From: Zelopaecilomyces penicillatus
Taxonomy: Eukaryota > Ascomycota > Sordariomycetes > Hypocreales > Pseudodiploosporaceae
Reading direction: 5' to 3'
NCBI GenBank assembly: GCA_005765155.1
Contig: VCCP01000001.1
Coordinates: 2,418,001 to 2,482,000 of the forward strand
DNA: 64,000 nt
A model generated the notes under the pieces. The model saw nothing but the letters and a program-made list of their open reading frames with translations, did no database searches and was not told the DNA's origin. Positions 24,301-34,894 of this stretch are shown here, in pieces. Every line of letters starts with the position of its first letter. Position 1 is the stretch's first letter. The translations under genes were made by a program, and so were the position numbers.

Positions 24301-25341
24301 TGATGCTGAAGTTCTCAAGGCTATGTCTACCATTATTACAAAGCTTTCTGTATGTGCAATCACAGTTCCTATTATTGATACTAAGTCTTATTTCTAACAA
24401 TTCTGCAGGCTTTGATGGAAGATCAAGTCCCAACGATTATGGAAAACGTCTTTGAGTGCACCCTGGAGATGATCAACAAAGATTTCTCCGAGTTCCCAGA
24501 GCACCGCGTTGAATTTTTCAATTTGCTGCGAGCCATTAACTTGCACTGCTTCCCTGGTAAATATGCTACACTTGAACTGATTTGGCGAACGCTTGAACTG
24601 ACCAATGTATAGCTCTCCTGAAATTGGATAACAACCAGTTCAAGTTTGTGATTGATTCATGCTCATGGGCATTCAAGCACGACAACCGAGATGTTGAGTC
24701 TGCGGGCCTGAACATGTGCCTGGAGCTCATCAACAACATTGCGGATAAGACAGACGTTGCAACAGCCAACGCCTTCTTCCAGCGGTTCTTTGTGACCATC
24801 CTCCAGGATGTCCTCTTTGTTGTAACAGACAGCGACCATAAGGCAGGTTTCAAGACGCAGTCGATATTGTTGATGAAGCTCTTTGGCTTTATCCACCCAG
24901 CAGATGGAACCCAGCCCAAGATCCAGGGGCCGATTTACACCGCAGACCAGGCCCAGGCCGGAACCAGCAACCGAGAATTCCTTTCTAATTCTGTGGCAAC
25001 TCTTTTGCAGAATGCGTTCCCGAACTTGCAGCCGTAAGTATCCATCTCAATTTTTACAAGTTTCATGTAACTACTTTTTTTTGCTAACGTGATGGAAACC
25101 TAGTGCGCAAGTGGCTAGCTTCGTCGAGGGTCTATTTACACTGAACACGCAATACGACAAGTTCCGTCTTAACCTTCGTGACTTCCTCATCTCGCTCAAG
25201 GAGTTTGCTGGCGATAACGCAGAGCTCTTCATCGTCGAAAAGGAGCAGCAGGAGAAGGATGCCAAGGCCGCAGACATGGAGAGACGGCAAAAGGTTGGCG
25301 GTCTCCTCAAGCCATCTGAGTTGGATGACGAAGAGCTATGA
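21357..25341 (+). CDS. crm1: Exportin-1 (CRM1/Xpo1), nuclear export receptor
   Basis: Eleven exons: 21357-21422, 21506-21535, 21623-21695, 21788-21859, 21945-22669, 22755-23520, 23584-24054, 24120-24349, 24409-24556, 24613-25033 and 25104-25341. All introns are 56-92 bases, GT-AG and phase-consistent. The product is 1079 residues, against about 1071 in human. The importin-beta N-terminal domain is at about 30-110 (SWLLVDKIL, YPQTKY, VLDNVIMTRWK), followed by HEAT repeats. The NES-groove region contains KRGKDNKAVVASNIMYIVGQYPRFLKAHWK, and VQDMACDTF follows in the next exon. The C-terminus is LKPSELDDEEL. CRM1 with RanGTP exports leucine-rich NES cargo, snRNA and ribosomal subunits through nuclear pores. 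The residue aligned with human Cys528 is Thr527 here. Confidence 0.97.
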
Positions 25342-26108
25342 CTTCCCGAAGAGTTTCGAGCAGAATTTGCACCAGGACAGAAGACGGAAGCCGGGCCGAC
25401 AACAAAGACAGTCAAGGCACATGATGACGACGGCGACGGCTGGGAATTCTACGGGCTATGATGTCGGCCGTCAGGCTTGGGAGTTGATCACAGTCCCAAG
25501 TGGAGACTTGAGATGCTCTCGTCTCATTTTATTTTTATAGTGATACCAAATCCATAGAAGAGTTGTAGTGGTTAACATTTGACTCTTACGGCCCTCAGTC
25601 AAGCTGCTATAGCGGGTTGAGGTCGCCTCTTTATTTTATTAACTGTTATTCCCGCCATATAGTATCTATCTGGACACTGGAAAAAAGGCTACTGGTGGAG
25701 GTTTGGTGATTACCTGGCATGTAGAGCGGGGGCAGGTGGGGAAGGAAATATTGGGGTTGGGGTTTGGTGGCATCGAGTATGAAAAGGGGTGACGAGATGA
25801 TAAGTTGGGATGATGGAAGCTAATTGTGTGAAGCTCCTAGTGATGAAATAGATTAGTCTCTATCAATGATCATAAGTCTACAGACAAAGAAGGAAGCATG
25901 ACAGTCGTTATCGTAATGAATACAAAAGATGGAAAATATTATGTGTGACAGGCCTTGAGTGATATTTCTGGGTATACAAGTATGTGGGATATCGGTCTCA
26001 TGCTGATGTCTCGCCAGACGCAAGATTTTTTCAAAGCCTTCAATTACAAGATACAGGATGAAAAAGAAAAGGGGGAGAAAAGGTCCCCTAAATCAGATCA
26101 GCCCATAC
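25342..26108. other. Convergent intergenic region between CRM1 and the Zn2Cys6 gene
   Basis: It contains the 3' regions of two convergent genes and is partly AT-rich. It holds no supported gene or RNA. Confidence 0.6.
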
Positions 26109-27977
26109 TTAGTCGTGTTCTGCCTCAATTACTTGCAACGGCCAAGCCAAGGCATGGTGCCATGAGCTACCAAGATGGCCAGCCACAGCTCGGATCAAGC
26201 ATTCGCCAGCATCGCCAAAGATCCAGAAGCGGCGGCAACGGTGGAGAAGAACACCGTAGTAGGCCAGGATAAGCAGAGCTTCAGGACGAAGGGTCAACAG
26301 AACCTCGACGTACTCGACCTCGACGGTAACGGCGAAACACGAAACTGCATGAGGACCATCGGGATCAGGCAAGGAGTTGTGCATGTCAAAGGCCCACTGA
26401 AGCCGTTGAATAGCACCTCGGCAGGCCTCGGCGCTGGCCGGGTCGAGGGATCCAGCGTCAATAATACGCTCAAGGGGTAAGCACTCGGCACATGGTGAAG
26501 GGGCAGTCTTGGCGGCGCGGCTAACGTTGCTGGTAATACTGAGCAACGGCTCCAGTTCTGACTGCATGAGAAAGGTCCAGGTGGTGCGGATAACGGCAAG
26601 GACGCCGCGATGGAGATGGAGGCACTCGACGAGACGCTTGATGAAGCCATGGAAGTGAGCGGCGCTGTCGTGGTGTTGCGGAGGCGGCAGCTGCTTCTGG
26701 ACGGCGAGCGTCTCGGCCAGGACGTGTAGGCTGAGGATGCTGGCGAAAAGGAAGCGTGGTACACAGGTTGCGCGGTCGTCGGCGGGTAAGAGGGCGGTGG
26801 CTCGGGTGAAGGCAGAGACGGCGCGCGTTTGTAACTCTGTAGCTTGGTGGCGGAGTGAAGCTGGGGATGATAATGATGGTGGCGATGCTAACGGAGAGGG
26901 AGACGGCGATGAAGATGACGCTGATACTGATGCCGCTGATGATGATGATAATAATGAAGAGGGCTCGCTGGAGGGGGTAGATGCGTCTTCGATAGTAGCC
27001 GCTAGATGCAGAGCAGAAAAGGCAAGCAGCTGGTCAATAAGGTACGGGGCATCAACAACACGACGAATAGCAATGCTGACGATGAAGGGCGTCTGGCCGC
27101 GGGCCATGATGCAGTCGCCCATCTTGGTGGAGGCGTGATGGAGGAGCACGAGGTGTTGGGCCGTGAAGATGGCGGGCGGCGGCGCGGGAGGGAAGTAGAC
27201 GGCACCGGTGAAGGATTCTGTGAAAGATGGGAGTGTCGGTGGAGGAGGACCGGAGCGGAGTGGCGGGCGATCGGTGAAGCAAGGAAGTGGTTGTCTGATG
27301 GTGGTGGTAGTGGTGGTGGTGCGATCGGGTCCGGGGTTGAGTCCGGGTCGTGCCGGGGTTGGGATCGGGCCCGGAGCCGGATCTTGCGGAGGCTGGTACT
27401 GAGGATGGTTTTGGTGATGTTGCTCCCATGAAGATGACGAAGGGGACGGGGTTGAGATGGAGACGGAGACGGAGGCAATTTGGTCGTGGAATCGGGGACT
27501 CAGGGTGGTGGTGGTGCTGCCACCACTGCTGCTGGCCATGGAGTCGGCGGGACTGTGAGGGAGCTGGAGGGTTTGTTTTTGGTGTTGCCGACGCTTCTGT
27601 CTCTGCCGCTGGTCGGCCTGTTGGTCAACTTTGAGATGCTGCTGGTGATGTTGCTGTGATTGATGATGATGTTGGTGTTGATGTTGGTGTTGATGTTGGT
27701 GCTGGTGAAGATTATGCTCCTCTGGTTGGTGCGGCGTCGGAAATGCGCAGGCTCGCTCGGCAATAGAGCAATTGGAGCAGGCAGGACGGCGCTCGTCGCA
27801 GCGAATGTGACGGCGTTTGCACTCGGCGCAGCCATTGCGGGATTTACGGTGTGAGCGGCGCGTCTTGACAGTGGCGGAGGATGATGAAGCTGAAGGAAAG
27901 GGCGTGGTTGTGGTGGTAGTTGTGGTTGTGGATGTGGTGCTTCCGGGAGTGTCGGGGTCGGGATGAGGCGTTGCCAT
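26109..27977 (-). CDS. Zn(II)2Cys6 fungal transcription factor (Upc2-like architecture)
   Basis: A single exon of 622 residues. The N-terminal binuclear cluster has cysteines at 50, 53, 60, 67, 70 and 77 (CX2CX6CX6CX2CX6C), preceded by a basic KTRRSHRKSRNG stretch. A His/Gln run (about 85-140) and long Ser/Thr/Pro-rich linkers follow, typical of activation or disordered segments. The C-terminal block with LTLRPEALLILAYYGVLLHRCRRFWIFGDAGE and the ALAWP ending is shared with fungal regulators of the Upc2/sterol-uptake-like group. It is presumably a nuclear DNA-binding regulator; its targets are unknown. The same-strand gene downstream of its promoter region is an RTA1-like membrane protein. Upc2-type factors regulate azole-response genes in yeasts, but a link here is only inference. 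Confidence 0.88.
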   Translation of the reverse strand: MATPHPDPDTPGSTTSTTTTTTTTTPFPSASSSSATVKTRRSHRKSRNGCAECKRRHIRCDERRPACSNCSIAERACAFPTPHQPEEHNLHQHQHQHQHQHQHHHQSQQHHQQHLKVDQQADQRQRQKRRQHQKQTLQLPHSPADSMASSSGGSTTTTLSPRFHDQIASVSVSISTPSPSSSSWEQHHQNHPQYQPPQDPAPGPIPTPARPGLNPGPDRTTTTTTTIRQPLPCFTDRPPLRSGPPPPTLPSFTESFTGAVYFPPAPPPAIFTAQHLVLLHHASTKMGDCIMARGQTPFIVSIAIRRVVDAPYLIDQLLAFSALHLAATIEDASTPSSEPSSLLSSSSAASVSASSSSPSPSPLASPPSLSSPASLRHQATELQTRAVSAFTRATALLPADDRATCVPRFLFASILSLHVLAETLAVQKQLPPPQHHDSAAHFHGFIKRLVECLHLHRGVLAVIRTTWTFLMQSELEPLLSITSNVSRAAKTAPSPCAECLPLERIIDAGSLDPASAEACRGAIQRLQWAFDMHNSLPDPDGPHAVSCFAVTVEVEYVEVLLTLRPEALLILAYYGVLLHRCRRFWIFGDAGECLIRAVAGHLGSSWHHALAWPLQVIEAEHD

Positions 27978-29048
27978 TGTCGTGTAGGTGATGGTGAGGA
28001 TGAAGTTTTATTCACAGACTCGTCTTGTGGATGAGAGACTTGAGAGTGACGGTGACGGTAATGGTTGGTTGTGAGATTGGATGTGAGCGGTGGTGAGCGG
28101 TGTTTGTTTAATGGGAACAATAAGAGTGAGTGAGAATAATGGTGGTGATGATAACGACAGCGAACACCGACAACGGGCACGTGGGCGTATGTAAGTAAAT
28201 GCGGACGTTTGGAGGAATGAAAGAGGAGCAAAAAGAGGCGTCTGTGCAACCAACAAGCGCATATTATTTCCTCGCAGCTCCTTAACCTGAACGCAAATGA
28301 GGGTAGATCCGAGCAAAAATAGCTCTCTCCCCTGATTGATGCTCTTTTTTGTTTTGTTGTGCTTGAAAGTAGTCCGTCCAGTTGGCGGGCTGGATATGAG
28401 TAAAATAAAAGACGGGCAGATGAGCACCTTTATTGCTGAACAGGTAATATAGACGGTATCTATAAAAGCACCGCCAAGATCGTGAAACGGGACGGTACTC
28501 GTGCAGGTCCGTAGTCCGAGAGTCGATTTTTGTGTAGTGTGTTGAATCGTCTGTGTGGCTGGTGGAGCCCCCAAATGTTGGACTGGATTTGAATTGATCA
28601 GAGCTTACAAAAACATGCTCAGCCTACACGGAATCATCGAGAATTGAGATGATGTACTCGTCAAGTATCCTGTCTGATCGAATGGATGTTTTTTTTTTTT
28701 ATATATTTCTCGCCCAATACTGAATGCGAATGCGGGTTTTAAAATAGGCGTGTTTTAATCACTAGTAGATGGTACAAGAGACCGAGAAGCCTTTTCAACA
28801 TTATCCATTAATTCCGTATACGTAAGGACCGATCCGTCGTAAATTGATATCATCTATTTATAGCTACATGTATATTTGGGCTGTATCAACTATGCAGAAT
28901 GCAATTGGGGGGCTGGCTGTGTAAAATCATTAGAGGGAAAAAAGCTCTCAGGCTGCTCCGCCACGGGACCATGCGTAATGTGTACGAGGCACCATGACGA
29001 AGCCATCCTCAGTGCGCATAGCCCAGTCCATCACTGTGTTTTTGTAAA

Positions 29049-29090
<42 letters not shown>

Positions 29091-29119
29091 TCCGTTTCAC
29101 ACTCAGTTCTCGCTCATCC
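27978..29119. other. Intergenic region upstream of the Zn2Cys6 gene
   Basis: It holds the Zn2Cys6 gene promoter and the RTA1-like gene 3' region. Imperfect TGGTGATGG repeats continue out of the coding region to about 28165. A T12 run is at about 28690 and a (CA)n tract at 29050-29087. No gene seen. Confidence 0.55.
29050..29087. repeat. (CA)n microsatellite
   Basis: About 18 uninterrupted CA units end 33 bases from the stop codon of the minus-strand RTA1-like gene, probably within its 3' untranslated region. Confidence 0.9.
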
Positions 29120-30240
29120 TCAACGGTGTAGCTGCTGCTGCTGCTGCTGCTTCATCCTGTTCTGCTGCACCTCCCCCGCCTCCTCCGCCCCCATCATCCT
29201 GTAATGTCCGCGCAGCCGGCGCTGCTCCGTGCCGTCCTTCGCCATAGTACCGGAGCTGTCCTCTGCCGTAAGCTCCGCGTCCCAGTCCCGGGCCGGCGCC
29301 GGTCCACTCAGCTGACCCGGATACCACCAGCCGTAGACCAGCATGGTGGCAAGCATGAGCACGGTGTCGAACACGTATAGCGTCCATTCGTGCTGCAGAG
29401 GGTATCCGTCGCGCCCGGCGATGTACTCGATGACACGGAAGACAGACCGCACGAGAATCAAGGCGCTGACGGTGTAGAGCATCGTCATGGTTTGCTGCCA
29501 CGAGAGATTGCCGTTACCACCAATCATTCTCGGCAGCGACGATGGTGCTGGTGATGAAGCAGATGCTGATGCTGATGCCCCAGACGGCCAGCGGCGCATC
29601 CGCACGTGAAACACCGCCGCCGTCGCCGCAAACAAGCCAAACATGACAATCTGAATAAACAGCCCGACAATGATGATATTCTGGCCCGTCTTCATACTGT
29701 TGCCGTTCTTCGTCGCCATCAACCCGCCACCACTGCTCTGCACCAGAAACGAAAACACATCGCCGGCCACAAAGGCCTTTGTAAGCCAGCGCACAGGCAC
29801 AATCGAGTGCCGCTCGCCGTGGACGCTGCGCATGACCCTCCCCAGTGTCATATAGATGGAGGCGGCGAAGAGGGCGGGCGCCACGAGGAGCATGATGTTT
29901 TGCATGATGTAAGGGCCGAGCTGGTCGGTTCGGCTGCGGGAGATGACTCGTCCGGCGTAACCGATGACTTCGACTGAAGGAGCACATATGTAAGTCGCCA
30001 GGACAGAAAGTAGAAGAGAGACAATATAATCACGGGGAAGGACGATGGAAGATTCAGAGACTTACACAAACCACCAATGGCAAAGGCAATGCTAAACCAA
30101 GTCCTCGTCTTTGCTATCCTCCACACAATCAACCCCGTGGCCAGCGCAAACAGTATGGCAAATATTATAGCTGCCACAGCTGACGGGAGGTACTCCCAGA
30201 GATAAAAGCTGCCGCCCTTGTATGGTTTTAATTGCGCCAT
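29120..30240 (-). CDS. RTA1-like lipid-translocating exporter family membrane protein
   Basis: Two exons: 30240-30066 and 29973-29120. The 92-base intron has a GTAAGT donor and a CAG acceptor; the codon split across it reads Phe and gives the junction LFEVIGYAGR, the conserved E-x-x-G-Y-x-x-R of the family. The product is 342 residues with about seven hydrophobic segments (for example YLPSAVAAIIFAILFALATG and QNIMLLVAPALFAASIYMTLG). HEW--Y-FD--LM near the last helix is also family-typical. The RTA1 family includes yeast Rsb1, Rta1 and Pug1, which handle sphingoid bases, aminocholesterol resistance and porphyrins. The cytosolic tail ends in a Gln-rich run (QQQQQQ). Substrate unknown. Its upstream region carries a cluster of ATACGCGTAT palindromes. 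Confidence 0.92.
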
Positions 30241-31735
30241 TGTGAAAATGATCGATTTGGTTTCGTTATTGAAGATGTGGTCGTCGAAAGCCGATGAAAA
30301 AGTGAGGAGGTGGTACAAAATGGAGATGATGTCACTGTCGTATTGCTTCGCTCCCTTGATGCTGCAACTGAAAAGTTCAACGGTAGAAAATAAAATAGGA
30401 AATAGCAGAGATATATTGATGCGATGATTATAGAATGATAGAAAAACCAAGAATAACAAGATAGACACTGCTCCCTTTATGAATCTTCCTTTATACTGCT
30501 CACTAACCATTAGTCTCGTCGCCTCTGCACCTCCGGAATCTCGGACTTCTTCCATTCAGCGAACCCCATTGTCATCATCGTCTTACGTTTTGCCTTTTTT
30601 TTTTTTTACGCGTATCCTGAATTCCGAAACCTTAAACGAAAGAAAAAACAAGCTAACCTATCTATCCAAACGTTCAGCTGGCGCGCCAAGGCTTTCCCAA
30701 TTGCAGGTACTAATTAACTAGCTGGCATTGACTGGGGGGATAAGATTTAAAAAACGCTAATCAGCATTTTATACGCGTATTCGGGATTTGTGTGTGTTAA
30801 GGCAGGCACAGGCAAGGTAGGTTAACCACAATTAGTGGGCGCCACGTTTCGGCAGCTCCACTCCGGCGCATCTGCATCCTTCCTTCCATTCTATACGCGT
30901 ATAACAGCGCCTTAATGTCAAGTACCTGAGTACCTGAGTATCTTTACTTCGTATTCCAGAGGAGTCTCGGTAATTGTCGTGATTCCTGCATTCCAGCCTT
31001 ACAGGACCCGAGTACCCTCTCATCCAAGCCTTTTTATCCAGTCTGTCCGATGTATATCCGGACTCGGAGTGATGACTAACGTGCATCGCCATACTCTATA
31101 CGCGTATTCGACCAAGCCTCCCTCCCTCTTTGCTCCCACACAGTCTCGCACTTTGACACTAATAATACCACCACTACCAGGCGCCCTCGATTCCAATCCG
31201 GCAAAGCACCAAGCGGATATGGTCCAGCCTTGCAGCTAATAGTCTGTACCTGTTTTTTTACACTTACGATTCCCCAGAATGCAGCAAAAGCGGCTGAGGT
31301 TGACCATCGTCCGCTTCTTTCCCTCCCGCAAACCCCTTGAAGCTGACGACGACTCTTAGGGCGATTCTTCACCTCTCCCCCCACCCCCAAACTCACTGCC
31401 CCAATTACGCATTACGCGTTTCTGAGGATTTGCATCACAGGGCCCAGGTGTGAGACACTAAAGAAACCAAAGAACTCCTGCAGAGGAGATGCAGTGAGTG
31501 CTTACGAATGTTTGCCCAGTGACTAGTCAGATGTCATATCGTACTTCAAATCGACACTGCCAAGAGATTGGACACTCCCATTGTCCAAGACAGAATGCCC
31601 AAAGATACTGCCATAGTCTATCACTTCATGTTGAATGCATTTCCCAACTTTTTACATCCGAAACCGCTTCTTATAAACATATTTATCTACACGTTACCAT
31701 CGCCAACTCTGGGTATTGTGGGGTGCCTCCTCTTT
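30241..31735. other. Intergenic region upstream of the RTA1-like gene
   Basis: It holds the promoter of the RTA1-like gene and the 3' region of spb4. The main content is the repeated TACGCGTA palindrome, listed separately. An AGTACCTGAGTACCTGAG duplication lies at about 30921-30938. No gene seen. Confidence 0.6.
30607..31106. promoter_or_regulatory. Cluster of four TACGCGTA palindromes (MCB-like)
   Basis: Perfect TACGCGTA copies lie at 30607-30614, 30772-30779, 30894-30901 and 31099-31106; three are preceded by A (ATACGCGTA). A weaker ATTACGCGTT is near 31411. The core ACGCGT is the MluI cell-cycle box bound by MBF-type APSES factors in yeasts. The sites are 370-870 bases upstream of the RTA1-like start codon. 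The copies are seen directly; regulatory function is inference. Confidence 0.55.
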
Positions 31736-33716
31736 TCAATCGTCAAAGCCCTCAAACTCGTTCGCCTCTGCCGCCGCCTTGGCTTGGTTGTCTAACCTAA
31801 TCTTCTCAATCATCTCGTTCAGCTCCTTCTGTTTGACCTTCTCATCCTCTGTCATCGTCGACGTTCGCTCCGCCTCTCTCTTCTTCCGCCGCTTCTCCCT
31901 CCACTCTACTCGTACGTCCTCTGTTTCGTGTTTGGCACTCCACGCCTCGTTGTTCTTCCGCTTCTTCTTTTCTTCGGCCACTTTGATTGCAGTTTCGCCA
32001 GACTTGACAGCTGCCATTGCCTCGGCCCTGGCCTGTTCTCGCGTCTTTTCTTTGTACGAATATGCATCCCAATCTATTTCAAGCCCCAATGTCTTGTCGC
32101 CTTTCCACAACTTGAGCTCTGGCATCCTGGGCATGCGGAGGAGGCCCCAGGCTTTACTCAAATCCTCCCAGTCCAAATCCGCACATCGGAATATTGATGT
32201 TGCTTGGTGGGCTGCGTAACTTCGAACCCAGCTCACAAAAGCCTTTTGGGCTTTGTCGTAAAATGCCCGATCAGACTGTACCAGCCTGCGAATCTTGGCC
32301 GTAGTTTCGCGCGCATCCTCGTCTGAAGTAGAGATGTTGTCAGGCTTCTCCAGCAGTGTGATTGGCGTTTTCCGAATCTCCAAGAACTGAATGTAATCCT
32401 CCTCTCTCCCAGGGTGAAGCATCACCACGGCGAGTCCTTTTCGTCCAGCGCGGCCTGCACGACCGTTTCTGTGTATAAAGACCTTGGGGTCTGATGGAGC
32501 ATCAATCTGAACGACCAGATCAACTTGGGGAATATCCAACCCTCGAGCAGCCAAATCCGTCGTCAAGAGAATAGTTGGAGACACTGAAGTTAAGAAGCGA
32601 TTGAAATTCTTTTCCCGCACTTTGGCAGGATGCTTTCCGTGAAGAGGCAACAGGGAATACCCTTCAGGCAGAATTCCAGGAAGAATGTGTTGGAAATAGT
32701 CGACACCGGCGCATGTTGACAGAAAGACGATGCTCCGCTGAGGTCGCAGGGGCAGTTGCTCGAGAAGCTTCGCTAGTGCCGGCAACTTTTGGCTGGCTGG
32801 CTTGATAAGATATGCCATTTGAAGACTTGCGGGTGTCCGCCTATCCTCAATGGTGTTTCCATCCTTCATTTTGACCTTGACCTCAATCTTGACAGGATTC
32901 CGTAGCCCGACCCTAATAATCTCGCTAACCGCCTCGCTGACACTCGCGCTGAACAACCCAGTCCGCCTTTGTTTGGGCAGGTGCAGGATAATGTTTTGAA
33001 GATCTTGCTTGAAGCCAAGGTCGAGCAACCTATCGGCCTCGTCCAGTACGAGGGATTCAAACGTCGACTGTGTGCAGTGGACGTGGCGGGAGCCCAGCAG
33101 CTCGACCAGCCGTCCAGGTGATGATATCAGAACATTAGGGCTATGTCGCACGAAGAAGCTGAGGTCTTGCGCCGGTGTCGTCGTTCCTCCCACCAGCAGC
33201 TGGGGAACAATAACAGGGACTGTTGTGTTTGGTCTTTTATCATCCTCCTTTAGGCATGGTAAAAGCTCGGCCGACGGGGCGTGGAATTCTAGAAGCGAAA
33301 GGAGAACCGAGTGAATCTGGCTTGCGAGCTCTCTTGTCGGTGAGACGATAATGGCGCCGATGTGGTGTTTCTTGGTAGGTTCTCCCAATCGAAGCAGTCG
33401 CTGGACGATTGGGATCAAGAAAGACAGTGTTTTCCCACTACCAGTGACTGCCTACAGGCGCCCATAAAAGAAAATGTTAGTCGAGCACTCATCAATTGGG
33501 ATGATAGTAAGTAATAAAAAGGAAAAAAGAAAAACTTGCCTCAACAACGACGTCTTTATTCCCCAGAAACAAAGGCAGTGTCGCAGCTTGAACTGGTGTC
33601 ATCTGGGTGAATCCCATAGACGAGACAGCGTCCAATATCCAATCTGCCAGGGGGGGCGTCAGCGCATCCCAAGCCCTGGGGCCCTTCTTCTTTTCCGGAA
33701 CTTTTGAAGGCGCCAT
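31736..33716 (-). CDS. spb4: ATP-dependent rRNA helicase Spb4 (DEAD box, DDX55 family)
   Basis: Two exons: 33716-33540 and 33451-31736. The 88-base intron uses a non-standard GC donor (GAG|GCAAGT) and a TAG acceptor, and splicing joins VVVE to AVTGSGKT exactly at motif I. The product is 630 residues (yeast 606). The Q motif (FTQMTPVQ) is near residues 36-43, Walker A AVTGSGKT at 60-67, DEAD at 196-199, motif III as SAS at 227-229, and HRNGRAGRAGRKG is motif VI. The C-terminus is a charged Lys/Glu coiled region ending EGFDD. Spb4 acts in the nucleolus on pre-60S particles and 25S rRNA maturation. The gene is divergent from dgk1 across a 1.2 kb region. Confidence 0.95.
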
Positions 33717-34894
33717 GTTGCCGTCCGATCCAACTTTTTGGGGGGTTTCAAATCTTTTGTCGCAATGGAGGGGCGCCTTTTGCTTGGCTATCACTGTAGA
33801 AGATGGGCTTCAAGAAATTTAATATTTTGGTATCTTATCTCCACGTGCAGTGGGGACAGACGCTTGGTGGGGAATACTGAAAAAGAACGCTTGACTGCTC
33901 TTGGCCAGGGGTATTAAACTTCCAATCCGACCATCCATCTGTTCTCTCAGTGCCACAGTGAGGATCCCAGTGGCTTAACATGCATTACAGTGAGGTGGCT
34001 GTAGGTAGCAACCGATGGCAGGCCAGCTGCATAGCACCGCTAAAATATATAGCACCTCATCCTAGGCGATGCAGCAACAAGCGGTATGGAAACAAACACA
34101 TCCATATTGCGGAGTCAATCAGGTGAGCGTTGCAACAGTTAGTAAGGCGTAAAGTAAACACATACAGTATTGTGTAAATCACACACGAGGCACGTGAGAT
34201 AGCCTAGACGACTTGCTGCAAGCAAAAAACGCCGTTGGACAATAGGGGTTCGATTGAATTGGCACTGGGCTGGTCACATGTCTCGCTTCGCTGGCTAAGG
34301 CCACCTATGGATTAGTCGTTGGCCAGCTGCCCAGCGCCACGGGCCGGACTCACCATGGACGGTACATACCGTGCGTGGACCCTGAGCAAAAATTCTTAGG
34401 TGAGCGAAAGTCCGCCTATTCCGTCCGTCTTTGTTGGCGGCCCCATCCACGAGACTCGCCGATCAACCGCCCGGTTCATCATCTGTCCTCTGTCCCTGAA
34501 AGTCTTTTCTTGTCTCTACTCTTCCCTCTCCTGCTCTCTTGCTTCTTCCCCTCCTCTCTTCTCATGTGCGCGTTGCCCCGCCGCACCTCCCAGCAGAACC
34601 ATCTCCGCGCATCATGTGGTGGGGGAAACAACCTCCACTACATTACCGTTAGCCACCTTCACTCTGGATCCGACCGACTTCGCCGACCGCTCACCCATCT
34701 CCAAACCTCTGCATAATAGTCGAAGCATCTATTCACTCTTTGGTCCTCTCGACGACCCAGCAGTTGCGCGCGCCTCGCGCCTCGATAAACATCATCATCA
34801 TCACTCCTTTCTCTGGCCCTCGGGCTTTGCCTCGTTACGCCGCATCATAGTCGGCGCCATCCCCTGCTCAGCCCTCCCGCCAGTGTCCTTCAGC
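33717..34894. promoter_or_regulatory. Divergent promoter region between spb4 and dgk1
   Basis: About 1.2 kb between opposing start codons. From about 34480 to 34890 the plus strand is C/T-rich, consistent with a long dgk1 leader. The dgk1 frame stays open upstream to 34400 but has no ATG there. Two similar GGCCAGCTGC strings occur at about 34020 and 34322. Confidence 0.5.

Noticed and set aside
26109..30240. Secondary-metabolite or resistance gene cluster around the Zn2Cys6 and RTA1-like genes
   Set aside because: Neighbours are housekeeping genes (CRM1, SPB4) and no synthase, P450 or transporter set is present.
34400..34894. N-terminal extension of Dgk1
   Set aside because: The frame is open but has no ATG before 34895, and its composition is that of C/T-rich leader DNA.
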